Below are positions 39,034 through 50,200 of a stretch of DNA of 64,000 nt, one piece after another. Source of the DNA: Strix aluco (taxonomy: Eukaryota > Chordata > Aves > Strigiformes > Strigidae); contig NC_133942.1 in the NCBI RefSeq assembly GCF_031877795.1, positions 3,906,001 to 3,970,000 of the forward strand. Direction: 5' to 3'. The stretch's first letter is position 1. Every line of letters begins with the position of its first letter. The notes beneath the pieces were generated by a model, which did no database searches, was not told where the DNA came from, and saw only the letters and a list, made by a program, of their open reading frames with translations. Made by a program: the position numbers and the translations under genes.

Positions 39034-39693
39034 CTGCAGCGGGGGACTCCAGTGTGACCTGAAAATGCTGTTGAGGGGAGAGAGGGTTACATCTCCTTTC
39101 TTGAGGAAAGGGAAAACAAGCTTCTGTTGGACTGAAACTGCATTTCTCATTGTTAGATTGGCCTGTGTATCCTCAGAGTTGACTATCTCATTGAAATGTG
39201 TTGCCTAGAGAACTATATATACACACATGTAATCACCAAATAGTAAATGGAAGATGTTTATGAACTGGCATAGGAGCTCTTTACGTGCAGCTGTGTGGTG
39301 TGGTAGCCTAGGGGCGCTCGGTGCCCGGGCCGTGCGTGGGGGAGCACAGCGGTAGATGCAGTATCAACTCCTTGACTTCTCTAAGCCCGTGTTGGTCCCT
39401 TCCCGATCGCCTGATGTGCGCTCAGCTGACAGACTACCTTTTGATTTTTCACTCAAGACTCTTAAGTAGAAGGCATGTTTTGGGTGTTAGGCACATGGAG
39501 GAGACGTGCTCGAGTTTAACCTTTTAACACTACATTAAACCCCCCCTGCGTCTCTGCTTTGGGGCGACCGATGCTGTTTTAACTGGTCTAACCTTTTTTT
39601 TTTTTTTTTTTTTTAAAACTTCTTGCTCTTCCAGCTTTTGTTTTAAGCAGTCTTAACTCTGTTCAATGTTACCACTGCACTATCACAGCATTC

Positions 39694-39699
39694 AATAAA
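39694..39699 (+). terminator. OAZ2: Proximal poly(A) signal of OAZ2
   Basis: AATAAA about 660 bases after the stop codon. Downstream GU-rich sequence is modest. Confidence 0.65.
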
Positions 39700-40446
39700 A
39701 GGGGCATTCAGATGAACTTCACACAGCTGGGGCTGCTTATTTGAAAGGAACAGAGCCTCTGGTGGGCCTCCTGTAGTGCTGCGATGGTTTCAGAGTGTTC
39801 GGAGCAAGACCTCTGCTCTGGGGGAGCGTTTCCTCACCTGCCTCTGGTGTGATGGTTGTGATGGGCCAAAGAGCCAGAAGAGCTCACGCCTTTATCCTCT
39901 GCCCCAGGACGGGTACAGACCAGGCCTGTGGCTGTCACTCTGTTCTTCCTCCTTGCCTTTCCAAAGAGATGATCTCACAACACCGAGCTAACGGCTGTAT
40001 CCAAACCAAAGGGGGCTGCGTGTGGGGGCAGGCGTGGACGGCGGCTCCCCCAGTCCTGGGGGGATGCTCTCCCCGGCTGGGGCCTTCCCTGGGCTGGAGG
40101 GATGGGGCCACAGTGCCAGCAGTTGCTCCCGTTTCACCCCTGGCCCTTCTAAGGTTGGAGAATGAGGTTGTGCTCTTGTCTTTGTGCCATGTGGATGTAA
40201 CCTGGCTGGCTTTTGTTGAAAGGCCAAACGAGAAGGGTGTATTTATAACCTGTGCCCCGGAGGAGTGCTGTGAGCTCTCTTCCTGGCCTGGCTGCTTGCG
40301 TGTGGAATTGTCCTTGTGTGCTTTGTTGTGCTCTCACCCTTCTGTGGAGGATTTTGTTAAAAGCTGAAGCCAAGCCATTCCATAAACGTCATGGTCAGTG
40401 TTTTCTGTTTGGGAAGAGAGGTGGGGCTGGGATACAAGTTTGTGTG

Positions 40447-40452
40447 AATAAA
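40447..40452 (+). terminator. OAZ2: Distal poly(A) signal of OAZ2
   Basis: AATAAA followed within 15-30 bases by a strong GTTTGTGTCTCTTTTT-type GU/U-rich element, the better match to a full poly(A) site. Confidence 0.65.
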
Positions 40453-40475
40453 TCATCTTAAAGTTTGTGTCTCTT

Positions 40476-41557
40476 TTTCCCTCCTTCCCCTCCAATTAAT
40501 GAAAGGGCTGCTGGCTCTGCTCCTCCTTCAGCAGGGCATCAACTCCTAAGTCTGCTTTAAAATCAGGGGCTGGGGTGTGCTGATGGGAACATCCCTGCCC
40601 TAGCTTTTACTGGGGGGCCATCAGCCCCTCCAGCTCTGCAACAGGCACTGCCCTGCCTGTCCTTGCTCCAGGTGTGGTGTGGAGACAAAGGAGACTTTGC
40701 AGCTCTTCCCTGGTAGAACCAACACTAATTTCTAGCTCTGGCTTTTGAAAGGCCAAGTTTTATCCCTTCTTGGGGCTGGGCTGCCTCCAGGGTGTTTCTG
40801 CACACTCCAGGGCCCTGCTGCCACCCCCTGGTGCTCTTCTGGCACATTCCTCATGGGATGTGGTGGGAACCACTTTGGTCCTTCCTTACTGGTAAAATTT
40901 ACTGGTGAAGTGCAAGGTTCTTGTCATGGGAGCTTGGAGGGAGGATGATCTGAGCTCTACAGTTACGAGGCTGTGCTAGTGCCTGTGCTTTTCTGACAAG
41001 TGCCAAATATTTTCCTGCCCTGGCTTAAAGAAGCGTGGTCAAGTGTAGAGGTTTCAGATCACTGAGTGGCTTCAGAAACACCCCCCTGAAAATCTGAAAG
41101 GTGCTGCTGATTTCCCTGGGTGCTGCGCAGGCCACCTTCAGTGGCTGGAGCTGAGCTGAGCCCGGTGGCACACCAGGCCCCCAGCGGAGTGGGGCTGGCC
41201 CCTGGCAGGCTGTGGGGCAGCTGCCCCTTGCTGGGGGGGTTCTGACCCCCGCTGTCAGGGCAGAGCTGGCGGCAGAGCGGAGGGGCCGCATCCAGGCGCA
41301 CAGGGCCTGTGAGCAAGAAGGGTGCTGGGTGGCAGGACCTGCTGCCCCGCTGGGCCACCCCACCACAGCCTCAGTGGCCACCAACCAGTGAGCCATCAGG
41401 AGCAGCACGTCTGCTTAAGTCCTCTCAGATGGCCCAGAAATGGGGGGGGGGGGGGGATATGACCCTCTTCCCCCACCAAAAATCACTGGCCACAGCTTTT
41501 GGGGACAGAGGACCAGAATTCGGGGGAGCAGGAAGAAAAAGCCACCCTCACAGGTTT
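40476..41557. other. Convergent intergenic gap between OAZ2 and ZNF609
   Basis: About 1.1 kb between the two 3' ends. No gene is seen. A G15 run lies at 41,442-41,456, on the terminator side of both genes. Confidence 0.7.
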
Positions 41558-41577
41558 GTGATTGTCTCTTAAAAAGA

Positions 41578-41583
41578 TTTATT
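41578..41583 (-). terminator. ZNF609: ZNF609 poly(A) signal
   Basis: AATAAA on the - strand, followed in the transcript direction by a GTGAGGGTGG GU-rich element. It is the only good signal seen on this strand between the ZNF609 stop and OAZ2. Confidence 0.7.
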
Positions 41584-41628
41584 CTCTCTCCTTGCCCAAA
41601 TGTACAAAGGCAAGAAGAGTACAGTTTG

Positions 41629-41658
41629 TATATATATATATTTATATATATATATATA
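41629..41658. repeat. (TA)n microsatellite
   Basis: An AT dinucleotide tract with one interruption (TTTATA), lying in the last ~80 bases of the ZNF609 3' UTR. Confidence 0.9.
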
Positions 41659-44156
41659 AAAAAACAAGGAACTTGGTAATAATGTACACTTTACAGAAGG
41701 GCAGAATCAGGAAGACTGAAATGAAACCCAACACAGCAACGTCAATGGAAACAAGAGCTATAAACACCAACGGTTTGAGGCCCTGGCCGGCCGCCCGCGG
41801 GGCCCGGTGGGCAGGGGCTGGGGAGGGGGACCCCAGGGGCAGGCACCCCCCGGGCAGGGGAGCAGCACCACTGCGGGGGGCCGGGGCGCCAGCCCCACAG
41901 GCAAGACCTGACCAGGAAAACCCAGAAAACATCAAACCTCAACTCTATTCTGCATAAACCGTTGTTTCATTTAACACCTAAAGGGAGACTCAACTGGGAC
42001 CCAAGGTGGGGGGCAGCCCTCCCTGACCCCCTTCAACTGCCAGCAAGGCCTGTGGCACCCCCCCCCAGCACCCCCCGCCCAGCCCTGACACCCTCCTCTG
42101 CACCTCTGGAGCTGCCGGTGGGCCCCGGCCATGCCGTGAGATGGGCTCTGTTGGACCGGCCGAGGCTGGAGGTAGGAGCAGCCAGCAGGACACTCCGCCG
42201 TGGGTGGGAAGTGGGGCTCCCCCCTGTCACCCTGACCCCTCTGTCCCCAGCCTGGCAGCTGCACGGGGCTCCCTAACGGGCGCGGGGTGGGCTGAGCCAC
42301 TGCTCGGCCTCGTCCCCCCCGTGTCCCCGAGGAGCATCGGGCCACACGGCCCCGTCTCCTTGCAAAGACAACGAAGAGTGGAAGAAAAATGAGTCGAACA
42401 ACGAGAGCAGGCTGGGGCCACCGCGCTGCTGGCACCCCAGCTGGGGCCAAGACCAGCGAACGCCTCCTCTCCAACTGGGTAAAGTGGGATGGGGGGGCGG
42501 GGAGGGTGGGGTGGGGGGGCAGGAATGGGGAAAGAAAACAAAACCCAAAACAACAGCTTTCAAACAATTGCTTTTTACAGTATGTACAGAGCCCGGCAGG
42601 CAGAGCATCCCGGTACAGCGGCCCCTCGGGGCCGGGGGCAACACGGACACACACACCCCCCACACCCCCCCCCAAGACCGACGGCCCTCCCGTACTCCCC
42701 GGCCGGGCGGAGGGGAGAGGGCCGGGGCAGCCCGGATGCTGCGGGGCCGAGGTAGAGCATCGGCCTGGGGAGAGCTGCTCTGGGGCTGGGGGAGCAGAGG
42801 ACCAGAAAGCCCCTGTCCTCGGGCACTGGGGAGCAGCCGGGAGCGAGGACCAGCTTCCTCTGGGGCCTGGTGCCCCGAGCCCCGGCCTGAGGCTGAGGGG
42901 GGGACCAGCACAGCCCCAAGCACCTCTGGCAGAGCCCAAGTGCGCTTGTTCCTCGCTGGGCTCTGCCCACGGCCTGCGGAAGCCGCTTTAAAAGCAGAAT
43001 GTGGATGCGAAGGGGAGCCGCAGCCCTCACCGCGCCCCCTCCGAGCGGGATGCACTACCCCGAGGTTTGGGGAGCACCTGCCGGGGTGGGGGAGCAGAGG
43101 AAAGGCCGGGGGTTTGCAGAGTCACAGCTCAAAAACCAACTCAAAAGCCACGGGCATTGAGCCCCAGGCAGGTCTGGCCCACGCAAGGCACCGGGGAGGA
43201 ACCCTGGCAGCCGGCTGGGTGATGGGCACAGCCCCCAGTGCTGCGTCCGGCTGCCCCCAGCCCCCCGCGGGGCAGAGGCCGCTTTGCCAGGGCCAAGAGC
43301 GGCCCCTACCCCCTCCTAACCCACCGCTCCGGCCATCGGCCACGTGTCAGCAGCTCCTGCCCACACAGGCCCACAGCGGCGGGTGCCGTGGGGCGCAGGA
43401 TCGGCCGTGGGGCTCAGAGAGGGTGTGCCCCCACATGCAGCCCATCCCCGTGCCCCACAGCCCCACTGGCCAGGCTGACACCCACCCCCCAGGCTGGCGC
43501 CAGCCCCCCAGCACCCGCCTTGGCGCCGCGTGAGCCAGCCCTTCCTTTCCTGAGACTGCGGCTCCACGGCAGGCTCGGCCCTGCGCTTCGAGCCCCGGTG
43601 AGGAGCGGGCAGGAGGCAGCGTCCCTGCCTGCCCCCAGTCCCGTGGCGCTCAGCCCCATCGTGAAGCAGCAGCTCGCAGAGACATGGCGGGATCCCAAAT
43701 CCATCAAGAAACCTCAGTGCTTCCGTTTCCTCTTCATATGCACCAGGCAGGCGAGTCACCTCCATCCCGAGCGCCGGTGCCCAGTAGAATAAATATTTCC
43801 GCAGGTACCAGCTCGCCCACTCACCAAAGGGGAGGGTGTAGAGGGGGGAGTCAGCGTGTGTCCGATGGGGTGGGGAGAAGACAGAGTCTGCCTCGGATCA
43901 CGGCAGGAACGTCAAGCAGAACAATTAACACCATTCAACTGATGTCTAAAAGGAGTCTCCAGCACTTCCCCATGTGAGCCAGTCACATGTCTCGTACAGC
44001 CCAGGCGTCCCGGCGCGTCACGTCCTGCCACAACCCAAGGTCAAGTCAGCTCCCGCCAACGGCAGCCCCGTGAGCCAACCCCAAACCCTCTGCCCTCGCG
44101 GCACCCATCCCAGCCAGCCCAGTTGCCCCCGGGTGACGAGGAGAGCCTTACCGTTC

Positions 44157-44230
44157 TCACCTCCGGGGAGGTGGGTATAGGGAGGGAGCGGAGCCTTGCT
44201 GGCTGGCAACGATGGCTGTGGAGGAGAGAC
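44157..44230 (-). CDS. ZNF609: ZNF609 last coding exon and stop
   Basis: 74 coding bases, acceptor ctccgcag. Encodes [20 protein letters not shown] then PRR and TGA at 44,157-44,159. Human, from memory, has STPSLY where this has SAPSLY. Confidence 0.94.
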
Positions 44231-47200
44231 CTGCGGAGGAGAAGCAGCGTCAGGAGCTGGAAAGCGCCTGATTCAGTCCAAGCAAAGGGCTCACGCTGCC
44301 CAAAGGTGGCTACAGCCCCTTCTGGGCTCCCCGAGCCCTGCCCGGGCCCCGGCTGGGCTCTCACCTGTTGCATAGGGCAGGTTGTACTGCGCCGGCAGCA
44401 GCGAGTACCCGAGGTGGTGGTGGTGGTGGTGCGTCGAGAGCAGGCGCTGAGACGGCGAGGTGCGGGGCCGCTCCGCACTCCTCTCCCCCCCGCCGGCTCC
44501 CCCAACGCTGCTGCAGCTCCCGCCGCCTCCCACCACCCCGCAGCCGCTGCGGTCCCGCTCCTGAGACGTCTTCTCGCTTATCTGGGGAGGAGAAAGCAGA
44601 TGCATGCTGAGGGATGCTACCAGCTACCCGGGGGGTGCAGGGCAGCATCAGACCTGTGCCAGACGCTCGAGGCTGCCCCATCAGGATGATATCCCCCCCC
44701 CCGCCTTTGTCCAAAGGCTCCCCACGACGCTGCTGGGAGATGACGGGCTGGCTGGTGACCAGCCCAAAAGCGGTGGGGAGGATGCAGGTCCTGTTTGAGG
44801 GCAGCTCTTTCCTCACTGTGCCAAAGCTCCACCTCCCAGCTCGGCCCAGGAGGAGCTCATGACCCTACACGCTGCTGTGGGATGTGGACAGTCCCTGCAG
44901 CCCACCCACCAGCTCCAGGGCTGACGACAAGCGTCCCCCGGTCGCTGCAGGGCCTGGAGGAGTCCCAGTGCTTCTCTGGGCCAGCCCTGCCCACGGGTTC
45001 GGCTTGTCCATCCCAAAGGGGTTGTGTTGTAGGATTACTCCACGGCCCCGGGTCTCCTACAGCAGCAGGAATGGCAAAAACCCACGGCAGGCAGAGTTGC
45101 TCCAGGCTGGTTATAGGATCCAGGGACCGTCCCAAAGCTCATGCACAGAGCTGGGCAAAGCCAGCGCCTGCCTGACCCTCACCGTGGGTGATTTGCTCTT
45201 GTAGTGGCTGGCGTGCTGCTGCAGGATGTCCAGGGCCTTGGACTCTGAGCTGGATTTACAACTCACGCTGGGGCTGGCTCGGGACTTGTCGCTGTCGTCG
45301 CTCCCGGACGCCTTGCTCCCATACGGGGAGAAGGAATAGCTGGAGGGTAGGTATGATCCTGGGGGACAGAAAAAGCAGTCAGGGCAAGAGGAGTCTTCAG
45401 GCGGCACAGTGGGAGCCCGCAGGGCCGCCACATGCGAGAGGATGTCCCCCAGCCGTCCCCGGCTCCGGGAGCAGGGACAGCCAGGGAAGGGACGTCCCCG
45501 AGAAGACCCCAGCTCCCTACCTGGGTAATTCTGCATCATGACGGTGGGCATGGCCCGGTAGCTGGGGTGGTTGGGGTCGTACGACTGGCTGTAGGAGTAG
45601 CCGTGCATGTAGGGGATGTAGGACTGATGCTGCGTGAGGGGTGAAGACACGGGGACGTGGACGCTGGGTCTGGGGTCCTTCCCCACCATGCGAGCCTCCT
45701 CAGTGGGGGTCAGTTTGCACTCGGAGCTGGTGCTCTCCTTCCCGTCGTCCTTGGATGTGGCTTCTTTGCTTCGATTTCTTTCTTCCTTCAACTTTCGGTC
45801 CCTCTCCTCTTTCCACCGCTCATCCTCTGTCTTGATGTCCGAGTACTTCGCCGGGTACACGTAGGTCCACATCCGGGGCTCAGCTTCCTGCAAGAACCAG
45901 CCAACTGTCAGAGCAGCTGCCTCCCCCCAGCCCCGCCTGTCCCAAACCCAGGCTGGATTTGGAGGAGACCAGCGAACCCCCACTCCCCTTCCCTGGGCTT
46001 TCCTTGGCCCGTCAGTGCCCTCCCAGCCCCATCCTTTTGCTGGCCCCAAGGGAACCTCACGGAGTCCCATCACAAGCAGAGGACAATGCATGTTCCCTGA
46101 GGTGATGGCCCCAGCAAACGCCTCCAGCAAAGCCACGGTGAGGGGCTTCCTCTAGGAGAAAGTCCTCTGCCGGGCTGGCGGGCAGGGCCGAGCCGTCATT
46201 ACCTGTCTGTACCAGAGCACAGGGTCCACCTCCGCTTGCCGGCCACACTCGGAGCCAGCCTTTGTCTCAGTGGTCTCCTTCCCGAGGTGGCTGGCCTCGC
46301 TCAGCTTCACCTTGAGCCCCTCGGCGACCTGGCTGCCAGACAGCTTGGATGAGTCCTCCAGCTTGGGGATGATGACGGATTTGGCCATGTCGGGACCTCC
46401 CTGCTCCTTGGCCTTGCTCAGCCCCGACTTGACAAGGTCCGTGAGGCTCGGGGCTTTGGTTAGCGTTGGGGGCATGGGTGGCTTTTGCTTCCACTCCTCT
46501 TTGAGTGCCGCCTCCCTCTCCTTCAAGCCCAGCTCTGCCTTCTTCTCCAGCCCTCGCTGCTGCTGCTGCTCCAGGCTCTGCCGCTGCTTCTGCTGCTCCT
46601 CGTACTGCTGGCGGTAGGCAGGGTTGGTGCTCAGCAGGTGAGCGTGGTAGCCCTGCTCATTGTAGCCGTAGGGGGGCACATAGGCGTACTGGTTGTAGTA
46701 GAGGGACTGCATGTACATGTTGGGACGCTGCTGGATGACCGAGGGCTGCTGGCTGGAGCCACCGAGCTCTGCCTTCTTCTCTTCGCAGCCTTCACTCTTC
46801 ACCTTCACCTCTGGGTTCTCCTGCTCCTCATCCTTCTTCAGCTTCAAGGCCTGTGTCTCAGCCGTGGCCTGGCTGCCGGGGTTCAAGGGCCCCGGGCTTG
46901 CCTGGGGGTAGCCAGGGGAATAGTAGGTTTCAAAGCCTTGGTAGTAGGGAGACTCTTTGCTCTGTGGTTGCGGGGGGAAAAGAGCTTTTTTGGCGCCTTC
47001 CTTGACCAGCTGCTCCGGATCCTTCGCCTTCACGCTCTCCAGCTTGCCCTCCCCATCCTCCCCGGCGTCGGAGATGTCCGAGTAGGCCGGGCTGTTGGTC
47101 TTCACCGAGCTCGCCTCTGCCCCATTCTGGGTGACGACGTGCAGCGGGGTCATGGGTTGGGCTGCGTTGGTGTTCTCCAGCCTGCTGGCACCACCGATGG

Positions 47201-50200
47201 AGGGGCTTGGGGCGTTGTCAGTGAAGCTGTAGATCTTATCCGCCTCGGCCTTGATGCTGGCGAGCCGGCTCTGGTGGGGGTCAGATGAGCCGTTCAGCAG
47301 CCCCTCACCTTTCATCCCCAGGTCACTGGATTCCCCCCGGAAAGGGCTCTTGCCTTCCTCCGCTCTGCAGGCTTTGCCAGGAGTCAAAGGGTTTTCTACC
47401 TCCTTGGGCTCCTTCTTCTTCTTGTCCTTTTTCTTCTTCTCCTTGGAAGGGGTGAGGGCAGGGTTGACTGCGAAGGGCTCTCCCATCACCGTAGGCTTAG
47501 GCTGGATGGGTTTGAGCTGAGGGCTGTTGGACATGGTCTGGACCACGGTGGTGGCGAGGCCCGTGGAGGAACCGGGGCTGGCTGTGGTGAGGGTGGCTGT
47601 CTGGAAGGTGTAGATCGGCTGGGGGGGGATGGCTGGCGCAATGGGTCTGGCAGACTTCAAGCTTTTGGAAGGGATCTTCTCCGGCTTAGCACCAGATGCC
47701 TTCTTTAACTTGTCCTTATCAACACATCGCTTCTCCAGAGAGTCAAAGCCATCGTTACTCGTCTCATCGGCCACCGAGGGACCATCCTCAGAGCCATCAT
47801 TGGACAGAGCACCCGGGTCAGTGTCTCCTTCCCCACCCAGCTTCTTCTTGCAGGGGACCTTGGCGCTGAACTTGCTGGACGGGGAGGGACTGTGGGGCTC
47901 CATCAAGCGCACCTTGGGGGTGGCCGAGCGAGCCGGCGAGAGCGAGCCCTTCTGAGAGACGGCGGCACCGTTGCAGTTCCCGATGTCTGCGTGCAGGGAG
48001 GGCTCCTCACCATACTCGCTGTCCACATCTGCCTCCAGCTTGCTGTCGTCATCTGTGTGCGCGTGGGCCTGGTGGTACTTCAGCCCGTTGATGTGCTTGT
48101 ACTTCTTGTTACAGTTGGGGTGGGGACAGTCGATGAGAATGGGAGAAGGGCAGTTTCGGTCGAGAACAGCCGGCTCCACCTTGACGGCGGCGGGCGGCAC
48201 GGCTGCCGAGCCCATCGAGTTCGTGCGGATGCGTTTGCTGCCCTTGGAGTCCTCCGAGCTGGAGTTCAGCTCCATGTCGGAGAGAGGTTTGCTCTTCCGC
48301 TTGGTGACGGAGGAGGGACTGGCCTTCACGTCCTCTGCCGTGCCGCCGGGCGGCGTGCGGTGGTCCGAGGAGTTCTGGCTTCCCCGGCGCCCTTTGCTGT
48401 TGGCTCCTGCCCGGGTCTTGCTGCTGTTGCTGGTCCCTTTGCTGTCCGAGGCGGCAGCGGTCTCATTGACGGGCGTGTTGCTGTTGGGCCGCATGCGTTT
48501 GCCCCTGCCCCGGCCGTTGCGCATCTCCAGGTCACTGGTGGGAGAGTCGCAGAACCTGCCAGGAGGAGGACAAGGAAGTTTTAATGGAGAGGTGGCCGTG
48601 CCGGACTATGCCACCCCCCCTGCACGGTGGGGACCCCCTGCTTCCCCTCGCTATCAATCCTGCAGGCTCATCCCTCCAACTGACCAGTAAAGAGGGAGCA
48701 GAGAGCTCCGTTAGCAAACGCTCAACCGTCTCCAGGACAAGGGAGCCTGTGACCACGGGGGCAACGAGCCGCAGGAGCAGCTCGGTTGGGCAAGGAGGAG
48801 ATGCCAACCTGCGCCGGGCAGCCCTGTGGGTGCAGGGCAAAGCGTGCTGGGTGCCACGGGGGCTGTACGTGGCTGGGTTTGCCCTCTGCACTGGGCAAAG
48901 GGGCTGAGACAGCGGTGCTGGCCCCCCCCACCCGCTTACCGGGGAGGCGCCCAGTCGTGCTGCGTGCAGTCGAGCAGCGTCCCCACGTACGTCTTGTTCC
49001 TCCAGGTGACGTTGACCACCAGCATACCTGTAGGGTGAGGGGAGAGGGTCAGACAGTGCCAGGCGTGACCCCACAGTGCCTCGCCCTGCCCTGGGCATCA
49101 GGGCAAAGGGGGATCTGCCCCTCCAGATAGGCAGGAGGAAGAGCTCAGCTCTAGGGCTGGAGGAAGCGGTCTCAGGCTCTTGGGAGAGGTGAGACCCCAG
49201 CCTCTGGGCGGGAGTGGCACCAAGATGGGAGCTGGAGACCCCCAGCTCATCCCCTCTCTTGGCATGGCTCTGGCTGGTGTCCACCCAACCTCTCCTCCTT
49301 GAGCTGCTCAGGACTCTTCCCGATTTTCATAGGGATGCTAAAACCAGCAACCCCCGAAGGGCTGCAGGATTTGGGGAGGTCTGAAGATCCACACTGGTTC
49401 CACACGTGCTGGGGTAGGATAGGAAAGGTGATCTCTGGGCAGCGAGGGCTGGGAAACCCCAATGAAAACGCAGACAGCCCTCAGCAAGGCTGTGGACCCC
49501 AACAGGGAGCTGCAGACCCCCCAGCAGGGCTCTGACCCCCCATGCACGGCCATGAATCCCGTTGGCCTTCCCGAAAAGACTGTTACTGCCACTAGATGGC
49601 AAGCTGAGCCCAGCATCCCCGCGCAGGCGACCACCCCTGGCAGAAAAACCCAACCTTGGGGGAACAACCCTCATCCCCCTGCTTTGCTTCACTGCCGCCC
49701 CTCCCCTGCCCGCTCCGGGACACCCCTCAGCCCTGTATCTCTGCCTGGAGAACCACCCACGGGGCCACATCTCCTCCCATCACGGAGCAAAGACTCTGAG
49801 CGTTCGGAAAGCCTGGGGGTTTCAGCTTTTTCACACCCATTCAAGAAGAGAAGCAGCCTGGCTCACACCCACGCCAAGGACCTTCAGCATCTCTTCTTAA
49901 AGGTGGAGGGATCTTTTGCAGCATCACTCAGCTTTGTGGATATTCCCTCCCCACCATGGACCACTCCGATTACTGCAGAACTAATGTGACCAGGAGCGGA
50001 GTCTGTTGTGCTGAGCACATTTATCTGAGCAAGGTAAAACTCAGGAGATAGGAAACTCGTTTGCAAGGGTTGATGAGCGTGGCGAGATATACAGCCACAG
50101 AGCCCGGGAGATGGATGGAGCTGAGGGAGCCCAGAGCAGCTGTGCCTGAAGCATGTTTATAAATCTCAGCCCGTATGCCCTGTTGTGCTGTGCCAGCAGC

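Larger units (their letters stand above)
39034..40475 (+). other. OAZ2: OAZ2 3' UTR (two candidate ends)
   Basis: Runs from the TAG to either a proximal poly(A) signal (39,694) or a distal one (40,447). It holds a T21 run at 39,594-39,614 and a TATATATACACACA stretch near 39,214. Which end is used cannot be told from sequence; both isoforms are plausible. Confidence 0.75.
41558..44156 (-). other. ZNF609: ZNF609 3' UTR
   Basis: About 2.6 kb from the TGA at 44,157-44,159 to the AATAAA at 41,578-41,583. It is very GC-rich between 41.8 and 43.8 kb, which leaves long open frames on both strands with no family resemblance. It ends in an AU-rich stretch with a (TA)n tract. The end is inferred from the poly(A) signal. 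Confidence 0.7.

Noticed and set aside
41971-43533. Long open frames (260-349 codons) on both strands in the ZNF609 3' UTR
   Set aside because: They overlap each other in several frames, are Pro/Gly/Ala/Arg-rich as GC-rich DNA dictates, and resemble no family.
46485-48690. Open frames of 230-270 codons on the + strand opposite the large ZNF609 exon
   Set aside because: Antisense shadows of a stop-free coding exon; no splice or promoter signal and no family resemblance.
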